Positions 1 through 7,583 of a DNA stretch of 12,262 nucleotides are shown one piece after another. Source of the stretch: an uncultured Chitinophagaceae bacterium. Its GTDB lineage: Bacteria > Bacteroidota > Bacteroidia > Chitinophagales > Chitinophagaceae. How positions within the stretch are numbered: position 1 is the stretch's first letter; each line of letters begins with the position of its first letter. Below the pieces are notes generated by a model that was not told the DNA's origin, made no database searches, and worked only from the letters and a program-made list of their open reading frames with translations. Location of the stretch: NCBI GenBank assembly GCA_937996595.1, contig CALKVC010000200.1:1-12262 (forward strand). The letters are read 5' to 3'. The position numbers and the translations under genes were made by a program.

Positions 1-543
1 AGCGAACCCCTGGTTTTAAAAACAGAAATGGTACCGGTGCATACGGCAGAAAATTCTATCAGCAATGCCAGTACAGATATTGGTGAAACCGGTATTCCTG
101 ATGTTGAATATAAACCTGCGGTAAAAAAGGCGAAAAAGGAAAGTAACGGAAAGGCAGGTTCACAACCTAATATGGAAATTAGTAATGATGCTGATCATCT
201 GCCGGCCACAAAACAGGAAGAAACGGCAACGAAAAATGAAACAGCTAATCAGCCAAAGCAGGAAACGGTAAATACTGTACCGGAAGTTGTTCCTGCAAAA
301 GAGGAAACCGCAACAACAGGTAATAATGAAAAGGTAACTAAAAAGAAAGGATGGAGTGATGCTGCTAAAGGTGCAGCTATCGGCGGAGCAGCCGGAGCAA
401 TTGGAGGAGCGGTCATTAATGGAAAGAACCGTGGTGCGGGTGCAGTGATAGGAGCGGTAATAGGTGCAGCAGGCGGGTATGTAATTGGAAGGAAATTGGA
501 TAAGAAGAAGGAAGCAAATCGCGAGGAACTGGTAATGAATTAG
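1..543 (+). CDS. Glycine-zipper domain protein, C-terminal part (5' end outside window)
   Basis: The frame is open from the first base of the window to the TAG at 541-543, so the gene very probably begins upstream; the ATG at 28 is only the first internal Met. The visible ~180 residues fall into two parts. First comes a long polar, low-complexity stretch rich in Lys, Glu, Thr, Asn and Pro. Then, from about position 355, comes a glycine-zipper segment of small residues with repeated AAIGGAAGAIGG and AVIGAVIGAAGG patterns, flanked by Lys-rich sequence and ending in a basic tail (GRKLDKKKE). This matches the YMGG/glycine-zipper families found in envelope-associated proteins. Such helices pack against membranes or each other, but the specific role is unknown. 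A strong terminator follows 27 bases after the stop, so this is the last gene of its transcript. The family call is fairly safe; function and full length cannot be judged here. Confidence 0.75.
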   Translation, partial: SEPLVLKTEMVPVHTAENSISNASTDIGETGIPDVEYKPAVKKAKKESNGKAGSQPNMEISNDADHLPATKQEETATKNETANQPKQETVNTVPEVVPAKEETATTGNNEKVTKKKGWSDAAKGAAIGGAAGAIGGAVINGKNRGAGAVIGAVIGAAGGYVIGRKLDKKKEANREELVMN

Positions 544-570
544 AATTATTTTAAAAAGAGAGGGTTGATA

Positions 571-599
571 AAAACGGGCGTGTGTGCGCCCGTTTTTTT
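571..599 (+). terminator. Rho-independent terminator after the glycine-zipper gene
   Basis: A perfect 6-bp GC-rich stem (CGGGCG at 575-580 with CGCCCG at 587-592) encloses a TGTGTG loop. It is extended by AAAA (571-574) pairing with the start of a seven-T run (593-599). The T run makes it a classical intrinsic terminator on the plus strand. The A run on the other side could give weak activity on the minus strand. Confidence 0.9.
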
Positions 600-668
600 A
601 TTGGTAACTTTAGTAAACCACTAATCAATCAAAAACAATCTGCCTACCTTTAAAAAAATTAAATAAGT

Positions 669-938
669 ATGCCGGTTAAGCGTTTGATCATAAAAGGTAA
701 AGTGCAGGGTGTATTTTATCGGGCAAGGGCGAAAGAGGCTGCAGGTGCAGCAGGTATAACCGGTTGGGTGAGGAATACTGCTGACGGCCATGTTGAAGCC
801 ATGGTATCAGGAAATGAGGCACAACTGGATGTATTCATAAACTGGTGCAGGCGGGGGCCGGAAAGGGCCATGGTTACTGATGTGATCATAAGTGAAGAGC
901 CGGACACACGGTTTGATGGATTCAGGATCATTCGCTGA
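669..938 (+). CDS. acyP: Acylphosphatase
   Basis: A small cytosolic enzyme (EC 3.6.1.7) that hydrolyses acyl phosphates such as acetyl phosphate and 1,3-bisphosphoglycerate to carboxylate and phosphate. The 89-residue length is typical of the family. Both signature blocks are present: GKVQGVFYR at residues 10-18, holding the phosphate-binding loop and catalytic Arg18, and GWVRNTADGHVEA from residue 32, with catalytic Asn36. The Arg-to-Asn spacing of 18 equals that of vertebrate acylphosphatases (Arg23/Asn41). The gene stands alone after a terminator and needs its own promoter. TACCTTTA at 645-652 and TAACTTTA at 605-612 each differ from the Bacteroidota -7 box TAnnTTTG only in the last base, but neither has a clear -33 partner. 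An A-rich leader precedes the ATG and no Shine-Dalgarno is seen. Identification is secure; the physiological substrate is not known for bacteria in general. Confidence 0.95.
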   Translation: MPVKRLIIKGKVQGVFYRARAKEAAGAAGITGWVRNTADGHVEAMVSGNEAQLDVFINWCRRGPERAMVTDVIISEEPDTRFDGFRIIR

Positions 939-950
939 TGATTCCTGTCA

Positions 951-1148
951 TTAATTCAGTACTTCATAAATCATTACTTCATTGGCCTTATTCTTCAGGG
1001 TTACCGGGCCTATCAGCCTGCAATTGAATGATTGTTTCACTTTTTCATAACAGGTATCAACCAAAGCAATATGGTTTCCAGCAGCTATGCCATAGTTTGA
1101 TCTTATTTGCTTACCATATTTAATGTTCAAGCATTTCTTAATTCCCAT
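951..1148 (-). CDS. Short ORF resembling the C-terminal tail of a class III adenylate/guanylate cyclase (possible remnant)
   Basis: A 65-residue frame from ATG at 1148; a TTG at 1157 would add three residues. The second half reads like the end of a class III cyclase domain: a segment of the form AGNHIALVDTCYEKVKQ, matching 'G.I.VSE.TYE.VK', then GPVTLKNKANEVMIYEVL, matching the usual closing strand 'GPVTLKGK.EPV.VYEVL'. Everything that makes a cyclase work (metal-binding Asp residues, substrate-specifying residues, transition-state Asn/Arg) would lie upstream, where the SnoaL-like gene sits instead. The frame stays open without an ATG into that gene as far as 1230. The ORF starts 25 bases after the SnoaL gene and could be co-transcribed. 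It may be a decayed gene end left by a deletion, or a small protein that resembles this fold by chance. It is not a functional cyclase. Confidence 0.42.
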   Translation of the reverse strand: MGIKKCLNIKYGKQIRSNYGIAAGNHIALVDTCYEKVKQSFNCRLIGPVTLKNKANEVMIYEVLN

Positions 1149-1173
1149 TAGTGACAATCTCCGGATTGATTTG

Positions 1174-1719
1174 CTATTGTTTTTTGCCCGATAATTTGTT
1201 AATGATTGAATCCTCCTGAGTTGCTTTCATTATAATTACAGAGTCTAGTTTATCATTGGGAACCGTGGCAGAAAGGATATATTGTTTTAGTTTCCAGTTG
1301 TTTCCTTCTTTCACCATTACTCCCGATCCTCTGCAGAGCTTCATTTCCGTGTTCAGCAATTCATCAAACCAGGCAAGCGTTCCAGTATTATCAAAATAAA
1401 TATGCCTTTCCAGTGATGTAAAATTCCATGCACGCCCTCTTTTGAAAATGGGTTTTGCCCAGGCCATGAAAGCAGGCTTGTCCCATCTTTCTGTTGCATC
1501 TGTTCCGGTAAAAATGGCATCCTCCGTATAAAAATTAAAATAGGCGTTGAAATCAGCTTTTGCTGCAGCCCGGTTAAAGGAATCCAGCATGGCACCGATA
1601 TGCACTTTTTCTGCAGCCTGGTTTACAGTGCTGTTGTTTTGCTGGGCTTTTGAACAGGCAAAAACGAACATACAGAAGCATGTTACTCCCATTGCTTTTA
1701 ATGAAGGCAATTGTATCAT
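1174..1719 (-). CDS. Putative lipoprotein with SnoaL-like (NTF2 superfamily) domain
   Basis: I take the start at 1719 (181 residues) because the protein then opens with a lipoprotein signal peptide: a hydrophobic stretch ending in VFAC, with the lipid-accepting Cys at residue 22 followed by Ser-Lys. The longer frame from ATG 1809 would add 30 basic residues before it. After a short polar linker, the region around residues 40-155 has the pattern of the SnoaL_3/NTF2-like fold: an early helix (MLDSFNRAAAKADF), then YTEDAIFTGTDATERW, KPIFKRGRAWNFTS, TLAWFDELLNTEM, RGSGVMVKEGNNWKLKQYILS, and a VPND ending. These cone-shaped domains bind small hydrophobic ligands or serve as binding modules; many secreted Bacteroidota examples have no known function. 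It probably sits in the periplasm or outer membrane. The fold call is good; catalytic activity cannot be inferred. Confidence 0.78.
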   Translation of the reverse strand: MIQLPSLKAMGVTCFCMFVFACSKAQQNNSTVNQAAEKVHIGAMLDSFNRAAAKADFNAYFNFYTEDAIFTGTDATERWDKPAFMAWAKPIFKRGRAWNFTSLERHIYFDNTGTLAWFDELLNTEMKLCRGSGVMVKEGNNWKLKQYILSATVPNDKLDSVIIMKATQEDSIINKLSGKKQ

Positions 1720-1941
1720 ATAGTTTGAATTTAGACAGGAAGTTATAAATCTTTTTCGGGCTTTTTGCATTCCATAATTGAAATAAGGATGTTTTTTGGG
1801 TTTATGCAAGGTGCCATACCTGCTTACTTTTATCGGTATTCTTTATAGGTGCTTTATAGGCGCTGAAAAATAAATATTTTTTACAACTGGTTATGCATGT
1901 ATCATTCGTTTCAGGATACTGTTGAACAGATCTCTTACAGG

Positions 1942-3303
1942 TTAGTTTTTTGATGGCTCTTTTCCCTTTGACATTGGATAGATACTTTCATGTGCCCGCT
2001 TATTTTTCCCGAATTGCTTTGATAAAACATAAAGTAAGCTAACAGCCACTAAAAATATAAGCGTAGAAAGGATTTCCCATTTGCTTAAACTGCTGAGCAG
2101 CCAAATGATGGAAATGATGCCGATAATCGGGAAACCAAGTCCGCCGGGGGCCCTGAATGTATTTTCATCGGTATACTTTTTATTCAGTCGCAGCCGGATG
2201 GTTGATAAAATCACCGACAGGTAGATGAGCAGGATGGCAGCGCTGGCTAAAATGGCTAATTGTTTAAATCCGCCTGATATGGAAAAAACAAGTATTAATA
2301 AGCCATAGATTATTATTGCGAGGTGGGGAGTGGCAAATGTAGGATGAACTTTTGCAAGAAATTTTGGAAACAGGCCATTATTTGCGGCTGCAAATAACGA
2401 ACGTGGCGTTGCCATAATATCGGCACTTACATTTCCGAAACAGGAAATGGCAGCGGTAAACAACAGAACCGTAGTAGCCACGGGGCCTGCAATTTTTTCT
2501 GCCACGGCAGCGAGCGGGGCTTCTTTAAACCCGGCAATATCTGTTCCAAGAATGCCCTGTGTTATTGTTTGTAATAATAGGTAAATGATCAAAATGATTA
2601 ATCCTCCAAGAAAAATACCCAGCGGAACGGTTCGTTTGGGATTTTTAAACTCCCCGCCCACACAAAGGCAGGTTTCAAAACCTGCAAAGGCATAAAATAA
2701 AATAAAAGCGGTTTCACCAAATTTTTTGAGTGATGGTAATTGTTCCCATTGGAGATTAGCTGTATTTATTTTAGGGAAACCAAAAACGATGATACCGAGT
2801 AATGGTAATAATTTAATGATGGCAATTATTTTCACCAGCCATATACTTTGCTTAACCCCGCGTATGTTAATCATAACCATCAAACCAATGAGCGTACAAA
2901 TGATAACTGCCCGCATTGACGGGTTTTGTAATGCAGGAAATAAGACTGCCAGCGAATCTACTAGGATATTAATGACAGCAGCACTGCCCAGCACGCTCCA
3001 TCCAAAAAAGTATAGCCAGTTTACTACGTAACCCGGAAAATCACCAAAAGCTGCTTCCACATAAGCATAAGAGCCCCCGCTGCAGGTTACCTTGCTACCG
3101 ATTTCTGCATAGCAAAGCATGATGGCAGCCAGCATGATCCCGCAAAAGATATATCCAAAAATGCCAAATGCCCCTAAAGCCATTCCTACTATGGCCGGTA
3201 ATACAAAAATACCAGAGCCAATAACTCCATTTACGATGGAAAGCGCAAGCCCGGGAACGCCTATTACACGTTTTAATCCTTCATCTCCCTTGTTATTGGT
3301 CAT
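1942..3303 (-). CDS. APC-superfamily amino-acid permease
   Basis: A 453-residue inner-membrane transporter with about twelve hydrophobic segments, the usual size for the family. Residues 20-37 carry the TM1 hallmark SIVNGVIGSGIFVLPA; the unwound GSGIF segment binds the amino-acid backbone in AdiC-type transporters. FAGFETC followed by GEFKNPKRTVPLG is the conserved TM6 region and following loop of the AA_permease_2 group. The RSLFAAANNGLFPKFLAKVHP segment and the later PHLAIIIYG helix are also typical. Substrate (single amino acid, polyamine or exchanger) cannot be decided from sequence. The C-terminus is a short charged tail. The gene starts 90 bases after the end of the acetyltransferase-like gene on the same strand, so it could be co-transcribed; two overlapping ACCGGT palindromes in the gap could mark a control site of its own. 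Confidence 0.9.
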   Translation of the reverse strand: MTNNKGDEGLKRVIGVPGLALSIVNGVIGSGIFVLPAIVGMALGAFGIFGYIFCGIMLAAIMLCYAEIGSKVTCSGGSYAYVEAAFGDFPGYVVNWLYFFGWSVLGSAAVINILVDSLAVLFPALQNPSMRAVIICTLIGLMVMINIRGVKQSIWLVKIIAIIKLLPLLGIIVFGFPKINTANLQWEQLPSLKKFGETAFILFYAFAGFETCLCVGGEFKNPKRTVPLGIFLGGLIILIIYLLLQTITQGILGTDIAGFKEAPLAAVAEKIAGPVATTVLLFTAAISCFGNVSADIMATPRSLFAAANNGLFPKFLAKVHPTFATPHLAIIIYGLLILVFSISGGFKQLAILASAAILLIYLSVILSTIRLRLNKKYTDENTFRAPGGLGFPIIGIISIIWLLSSLSKWEILSTLIFLVAVSLLYVLSKQFGKNKRAHESIYPMSKGKEPSKN

Positions 3304-3321
3304 ATTGCTTTGTGAATTTTA

Positions 3322-3336
3322 AACCGGTTACCGGTA
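3322..3336. promoter_or_regulatory. Tandem ACCGGT palindromes upstream of the permease gene
   Basis: AACCGGTT (3322-3329) and TACCGGTA (3329-3336) are two perfect 8-bp palindromes sharing one base, giving ACCGGT twice at 7-bp spacing. They lie 19-33 bases before the permease ATG (at 3303, minus strand). A repeated palindrome in that place could be an operator, but this is inferred from position and symmetry only; no matching regulator gene is visible. Confidence 0.25.
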
Positions 3337-3392
3337 ATTGGGCAATTTTTTATATGATAAAACAAACCTGATAAGTAATGTACATTATGAAA

Positions 3393-4598
3393 TTAAATAT
3401 AACTCAGCCACCATTTTTCCTTATGCCCTGTTTTATATTTATCATACCACTTGCAAAGCGGGTACAGTAATACGATTACAAAGGCCCATACTACATATAC
3501 CATTAATAGTCCAACCCCTTCACCCGGCATAACAAACAGGAAAGGCACCTGCCGTACAGATTCCAATGCATCCTGTACTGTATGGTTCCCCCGGATGAAA
3601 AAAGCGACAACGGCAAGCAGGTGTATCAGGTAAATATGGATGATGTAATAAAAAAAAGCCGTTCGGCCGAATATAACCATGATGTCTGTAAGCCTGTTTT
3701 TTATTTTCTCCATTACTGATAATAGCAGCAAAGCCGGGCCTATCATGATACATAAGTACAAAAGCGAAGGTGGATATTTGTGTACTTTGATAAATGAAAG
3801 GAAAGTGTATAGCCCGTTTTTTTGTGTGCTCCAGGTAAACGGATCTCCATAGCTGTTTATAAACCTGAGTATAATAAACAGGCCGATCAGCCCAAACCCA
3901 AGGGTTCTTAATATCTTTCTTCTTTGCATGGCTGAATACCTGGCAGTATATATTATTCCTGCACAATAGCCCAGCATCATTACGCCGGTCCATGCAACGA
4001 ATGGATAAACCATCATTATATACCGGTTGGGGGCATATGAATACAGTTTGAAAAAACCGGAATGGAACAAGTTCCACCAAAACCCTGCTTTGAAACCGGG
4101 TTCAGATTCAGGGATATCAAGCAGATTATGCCCGGCTACAATTACAATTCCTGTAATTAGAATTACCCGGAAGGGAAGATGAATGAGCAGTCCCAGTATT
4201 ACCATGCTGATACCAATGGCCCAGATAACCTGCATGGGGAATAGGTGATAAAAGGGGTCAAAGGTCCAGGCCAGGGAAATGATGAAGAATTCAGCGAAGA
4301 TGAGCCATAGACCGCGTTTGATTAAAAAGGAACTGAGTTCTTTTTTTGTTTTCCGCTGGCTTTGCAGGTAAATGGACGTACCCGATAAAAAAACAAAAAC
4401 GGGAGCGCAGAAATGCGTTACCCAGCGTGTGAAGAACAGCAGCGGGGTAGTGGTATCCAGGTTCAGCGGGTCGTCGATATTTGCCGTTACATGAAAATAA
4501 TCCCGTACATGGTCAAGCGCCATGATAATCATGGCAATGCCACGTAATATATCGATGGATTCTATTCTTTTGGTATGGGCGGTCAATGAAGGCTGCAT
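3393..4598 (-). CDS. DUF1624 / HGSNAT-like membrane acetyltransferase
   Basis: A 401-residue polytopic membrane protein with about ten hydrophobic segments. Its N-terminus fits the heparan-alpha-glucosaminide N-acetyltransferase catalytic family (DUF1624): RIESIDILRGIAMIIMALDH at residues 11-30, with the D-x-x-RG motif also seen in other membrane acyltransferases, followed near residue 70 by PVFVFLSGTSIYL. His30, His36 and His62 are candidate acyl-transfer histidines; I cannot tell which is used. In animals the family moves acetyl groups from cytosolic acetyl-CoA to glucosamine ends across a membrane; bacterial members probably acetylate an envelope glycan, but this is unproven. The final segment (GEGVGLLMVYVVWAFVIVLLYPLCKWYDKYK) is the usual last TM helix and basic tail. 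It lies 78 bases downstream of the outer-membrane barrel gene on the same strand. Confidence 0.82.
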   Translation of the reverse strand: MQPSLTAHTKRIESIDILRGIAMIIMALDHVRDYFHVTANIDDPLNLDTTTPLLFFTRWVTHFCAPVFVFLSGTSIYLQSQRKTKKELSSFLIKRGLWLIFAEFFIISLAWTFDPFYHLFPMQVIWAIGISMVILGLLIHLPFRVILITGIVIVAGHNLLDIPESEPGFKAGFWWNLFHSGFFKLYSYAPNRYIMMVYPFVAWTGVMMLGYCAGIIYTARYSAMQRRKILRTLGFGLIGLFIILRFINSYGDPFTWSTQKNGLYTFLSFIKVHKYPPSLLYLCIMIGPALLLLSVMEKIKNRLTDIMVIFGRTAFFYYIIHIYLIHLLAVVAFFIRGNHTVQDALESVRQVPFLFVMPGEGVGLLMVYVVWAFVIVLLYPLCKWYDKYKTGHKEKWWLSYI

Positions 4599-4676
4599 AA
4601 AAATATGTTTTGATGTTATCAGAATGGCATTACCGGGATATTTTCGTTATACATCTGCATGTATGGGTAACTGTTA

Positions 4677-7142
4677 TTAATCAACCCTGCTGCGTTCTTC
4701 GTCTGCCCCTGGTATTTTTTTTGCTGCCGCTTTCATTTTCTGGTTGCCCAGCGAAGATGTCCATGATAGTTTGATGGTTGGTTGCGCCCATTGCCAAACC
4801 CTGTTGAATTGCTGGTTTTGTTCAGGCAGATCAACATGGTACCGGTATACCAGCGTATTGAAGATATTATCGAAACCAAGGCTGAGTTTGCTGTTGTTTT
4901 TGCTGAACTTCTTTTGCAAGCCGGCGTTTACAGCACCAAATGGTTTTGTCCTGAAAATACCCCATAACCTTCCTGAATTATAATTTCCCGAAATCTCTAT
5001 GCTGTATTTGGCGGGTAACGTAAAAGTCTGTGTTGTTGAAGCCGTAAAACTATGCTGGTTAAACGTATTCAGGTAACCGTTGTTATATGCCTGCACTTCC
5101 TGCCATATGCCTGCACCATTTATATACATTGTCCACCATTTACAGGCATTGAATGAGCCGCCTATAGTGACAGAAGCAATTTTCTGATTTTTCAGGTTTT
5201 CACTAATATTATACTGCCTGTTGGTACCCGGTTGTACCCTAGACTGGAACCGGACAATGGTACTGTCTTCATGCGAATACTGGCAGGTGACCAGCAGGTT
5301 TTTATTCCGGTAATCTGTTTTAACATTGTTTGATATGCCGGGCTGCAAAGCAGGGTTTCCGGCAAAAAAGGTATATGGGTCGGAGAATACAATGAACGGT
5401 GCCAGTTGATTAAAACTGGGCCTCGTGATGCGCCTGCTGTATGATATTCCTATGGTAGATTTATCACTGATTGCATACGACATGAACAGGCTTGGGAAAA
5501 ATTGTCCGTATTTCCGGTCTACAATGCCTGCAATGGAATCTGTTCCCAGGTTAGAACGTGTATATTCATACCTTATGCCCGCCTTCGCTGTTATTTTCTT
5601 GTTCATCTTCATTTCAACAGAGATATATGCCGCGGTAATGGATTCTTTTAGTTTATACTTAGCCGTTAGTTCCGGGTCTTTCACCCAGTTGTTCCCGGTT
5701 AGGGTTTCCAGCTCAATGTTATTGCTGAACCTGGAATAAACATATTTGATGCCCGTTTCCATTTTTATACTTTGGCCGATATTGCGTGCATAATCGGCTT
5801 TGCCTACTGCAATGGATATGGGCGTTTCTTTTGAACTCCTGATTAATTGTTTCCTGATGGGGGCCTGGTACTTGTCTTTCCAGTCATTATCATATGTTAC
5901 CGGGCTATTGTTATTATAATGGAGGTAATCGGCGCTGATGCTGAATGTTTCATTATCACCCGGTTTGTACTGAAAACCAAGGTTGGCGCCCAGGTGTTGC
6001 CACTGGTCGTCCTGTTTTGAACGTATATAGATGAATGTATCTGGTATGCCCATGGGAGCAAGCGTTGACATTACCTGCATATTCCAGGTTTCCCTGTTAA
6101 CATATCCCGAAAGCAAACCGCTCACTGATATTTTTTTTGAATACTGGTAATCAAAACCAAGCCTCGCATTATGGTTATTTTTTAGCGGGGCGAAATCGGT
6201 GGTGGCTGTTGAAAACAGGTAGTTCCCATTTAATAGGATGTTCCTGTCTTCCACCAGTTCAGTGGATTGTGCAAAACGCAGGTAACTGTAATCTGAAAAA
6301 AAGTACCATTTCTTTTTCCTGTAATTGATATTGATACTGGCATTGCCTGTTTCACCTTTGCCGCTGCTGCTCCAGCCATATCCCAACGTACCGGCATAAT
6401 AGCCATTCCATCCTTCATTTTCATTTTTCTTTAAAATGATGTTTATATATCCCGCATTGCCTTCTGCATCGAGGTTAGAAGGTGGGGTACTTAACAGTTC
6501 TATTTTTTCTATAGCATTTGCACTCAAACCGTTCAGCATCTGGATGGCTGCTTCCGGAGTCATGTAGTTCATTCTCCCGTTGATCATAATAACAACGCCG
6601 CTTTTACCGGATAATGCAATGCTGTTATCCTGCCTGTTTACGGTTACGCCGGGCGAGCGCTCCAGTACTTCTAAGGCAGTGCTGCCTGCAGATGTGATGC
6701 TTCCGGCTACATTAATCACCAGCCTGTCTGTTTTTTGTTCTACCAGGCTTTTCTTTGAAACAATTATTACATCGGCTAACTGTTTACTGTTTTGCTTCAG
6801 GTATTGTATTCCCGCATCTTTTACAGTAACATTTTGCAATAATGGAAATGAAGCAGTTTTTTGAGTTTCAAATCCAACCAAAGAAAATTGCAGGTAATAT
6901 TGTCCCGGTTCAATACCTTCTATATGGTAAGTTCCATCCTGTAACGATTCTGTTGATTTAACCGGCTGATTGCTGCTTTTTGTATAAAGTTGTATACTTG
7001 TATGAGATAGCGGTTGCCCGTTTACAGACTTGATAATACCCTTGATGGCCGATTGTGAACTTGCCTGGATTTGTATGAAAAGTATACAAAACAGCAAGTA
7101 CAGTTTCCTGGCAACCCGGGCAGATGAAAAAGTGAAGTGCAT
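4677..7142 (-). CDS. OMP_b-brl_3-family outer-membrane beta-barrel protein (TonB-receptor-like)
   Basis: An 821-residue outer-membrane protein. A signal peptide covers about residues 1-30 (LYLLFCILFIQIQASSQ). A carboxypeptidase-regulatory-like beta-sandwich follows (about 31-115; IKGIIKSVNGQPLSHTSIQL, then DGTYHIEGIEPGQYYLQF). Next are the family linker QLADVIIVSKKSLVEQKTD and a plug-like domain (about 140-240) with VLERSPGVTVNRQDN, VVIMINGR and the IEKIELLSTPPSNLDAEG block. The remaining ~570 residues have alternating barrel strands and the typical FSISYSRRITRPSFNQLAPF-type segment. Members resemble TonB-dependent receptors, but a substrate cannot be given and no SusD-like partner lies next to it, so it is not a canonical SusC. 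Unusually, the sequence runs past the expected final aromatic barrel strand into a Lys/Ala-rich and charged tail (KMKAAAKKIPGADEERSRVD). It heads the minus-strand gene block. Confidence 0.9.
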   Translation of the reverse strand: MHFTFSSARVARKLYLLFCILFIQIQASSQSAIKGIIKSVNGQPLSHTSIQLYTKSSNQPVKSTESLQDGTYHIEGIEPGQYYLQFSLVGFETQKTASFPLLQNVTVKDAGIQYLKQNSKQLADVIIVSKKSLVEQKTDRLVINVAGSITSAGSTALEVLERSPGVTVNRQDNSIALSGKSGVVIMINGRMNYMTPEAAIQMLNGLSANAIEKIELLSTPPSNLDAEGNAGYINIILKKNENEGWNGYYAGTLGYGWSSSGKGETGNASININYRKKKWYFFSDYSYLRFAQSTELVEDRNILLNGNYLFSTATTDFAPLKNNHNARLGFDYQYSKKISVSGLLSGYVNRETWNMQVMSTLAPMGIPDTFIYIRSKQDDQWQHLGANLGFQYKPGDNETFSISADYLHYNNNSPVTYDNDWKDKYQAPIRKQLIRSSKETPISIAVGKADYARNIGQSIKMETGIKYVYSRFSNNIELETLTGNNWVKDPELTAKYKLKESITAAYISVEMKMNKKITAKAGIRYEYTRSNLGTDSIAGIVDRKYGQFFPSLFMSYAISDKSTIGISYSRRITRPSFNQLAPFIVFSDPYTFFAGNPALQPGISNNVKTDYRNKNLLVTCQYSHEDSTIVRFQSRVQPGTNRQYNISENLKNQKIASVTIGGSFNACKWWTMYINGAGIWQEVQAYNNGYLNTFNQHSFTASTTQTFTLPAKYSIEISGNYNSGRLWGIFRTKPFGAVNAGLQKKFSKNNSKLSLGFDNIFNTLVYRYHVDLPEQNQQFNRVWQWAQPTIKLSWTSSLGNQKMKAAAKKIPGADEERSRVD

Positions 7143-7210
7143 TGTTTCTTAATCTTTTTACTGTGCTTGATTTAGGTTAGTGGTCCGTATAAGCCGGTAG
7201 CAGAAAGATT

Positions 7211-7240
7211 AATATAATCTAACCCTGTAAATATAGTCAA
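7211..7240 (-). promoter_or_regulatory. Possible promoter for the outer-membrane barrel gene
   Basis: On the minus strand TTGACT (7240-7235) and TATATT (7216-7211) are separated by 18 bases, resembling -35/-10 boxes, and would give a leader of about 60 bases before the ATG at 7142. Bacteroidota usually use TTG...TAnnTTTG instead; TATATTTA beginning at 7236 is one base off that -7 box. The call therefore rests on weak matches. Confidence 0.28.
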
Positions 7241-7299
7241 TGGTATTTGTAAAGTAAAATGGGATTTAAGTGAGTAATTGATTTGGAAAAGACAGCTTA

Positions 7300-7327
7300 T
7301 TGAATGTACTGCCAAACGGTATCATAG
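7300..7327 (+). promoter_or_regulatory. Possible promoter for tRNA-Val
   Basis: TTG at 7300-7302 and TATCATAG at 7320-7327 are 17 bases apart. The second element matches TAnnTTTG at TA, the second T and the final G only. Its end is 11 bases before the mature tRNA 5' end, which is the right distance for a tRNA gene. The match is weak but the position is convincing. Confidence 0.3.
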
Positions 7328-7337
7328 CAGGTAAGCC

Positions 7338-7411
7338 GGACGGTTAGCTCAGTTGGTTAGAGCGCTATGTTGACATCGTAGAGGTCGTTGGTTCAACTCC
7401 AATACCGTCCA
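7338..7411 (+). tRNA. tRNA-Val (anticodon GAC)
   Basis: A complete cloverleaf can be folded by eye. The acceptor stem pairs GGACGGT (7338-7344) with ACCGTCC (7404-7410), seven Watson-Crick pairs. The D stem is GCTC/GAGC with the GG-containing loop. The anticodon stem CTATG/CGTAG (one T-G wobble) encloses the loop TTGACAT, putting anticodon GAC at 7372-7374, which reads GUC and GUU valine codons. A five-base variable region and a T arm with loop TTCAACT follow. The discriminator is A7411 and the next bases are CTT, so the CCA end is not encoded and must be added enzymatically. No other tRNA is adjacent. Confidence 0.97.
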
Positions 7412-7465
7412 CTTCATGTATTATAAGTTCGTAAACGTTGCTTAGTGAAATTGTATAAAAGGGTT

Positions 7466-7490
7466 AAAAAGGAAAACAGGGTTGTTTTCC
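7466..7490 (-). terminator. Intrinsic terminator for the 98-residue minus-strand gene
   Basis: Read on the minus strand, a 7-bp stem GGAAAAC (7490-7484) and GTTTTCC (7477-7471) with a six-base loop is followed at once by TTTTT (7470-7466). There is no T run on the plus-strand side, so the signal points leftwards. It lies about 94 bases past the stop codon of the minus-strand ORF 7880-7584 and about 55 bases beyond the tRNA, protecting the tRNA from antisense read-through. Confidence 0.62.
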
Positions 7491-7583
7491 CATGAAGGGT
7501 TGTATTACATATTTATCAGTGGCTTATGCATACATAATCATGCCTGTACAGGCAGGTATCAGTACAGTAAAACAAAAAATGAA

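Noticed and set aside
1841..1862. Short tandem repeat CTTTATAGGTG / CTTTATAGGCG
   Set aside because: Two copies of 11 bases in an intergenic gap, with no link to a promoter or inverted structure; could be chance.
3520..4080. 186-codon minus-strand frame within the acetyltransferase-like gene
   Set aside because: It lies in another frame of the same strand. The main frame has the membrane helices and family motifs; this one is mixed-composition noise.
7466..7490. Plus-strand terminator of the tRNA
   Set aside because: The hairpin lacks a T run on the plus strand (CATGAAGG follows), so it points to the minus strand instead.
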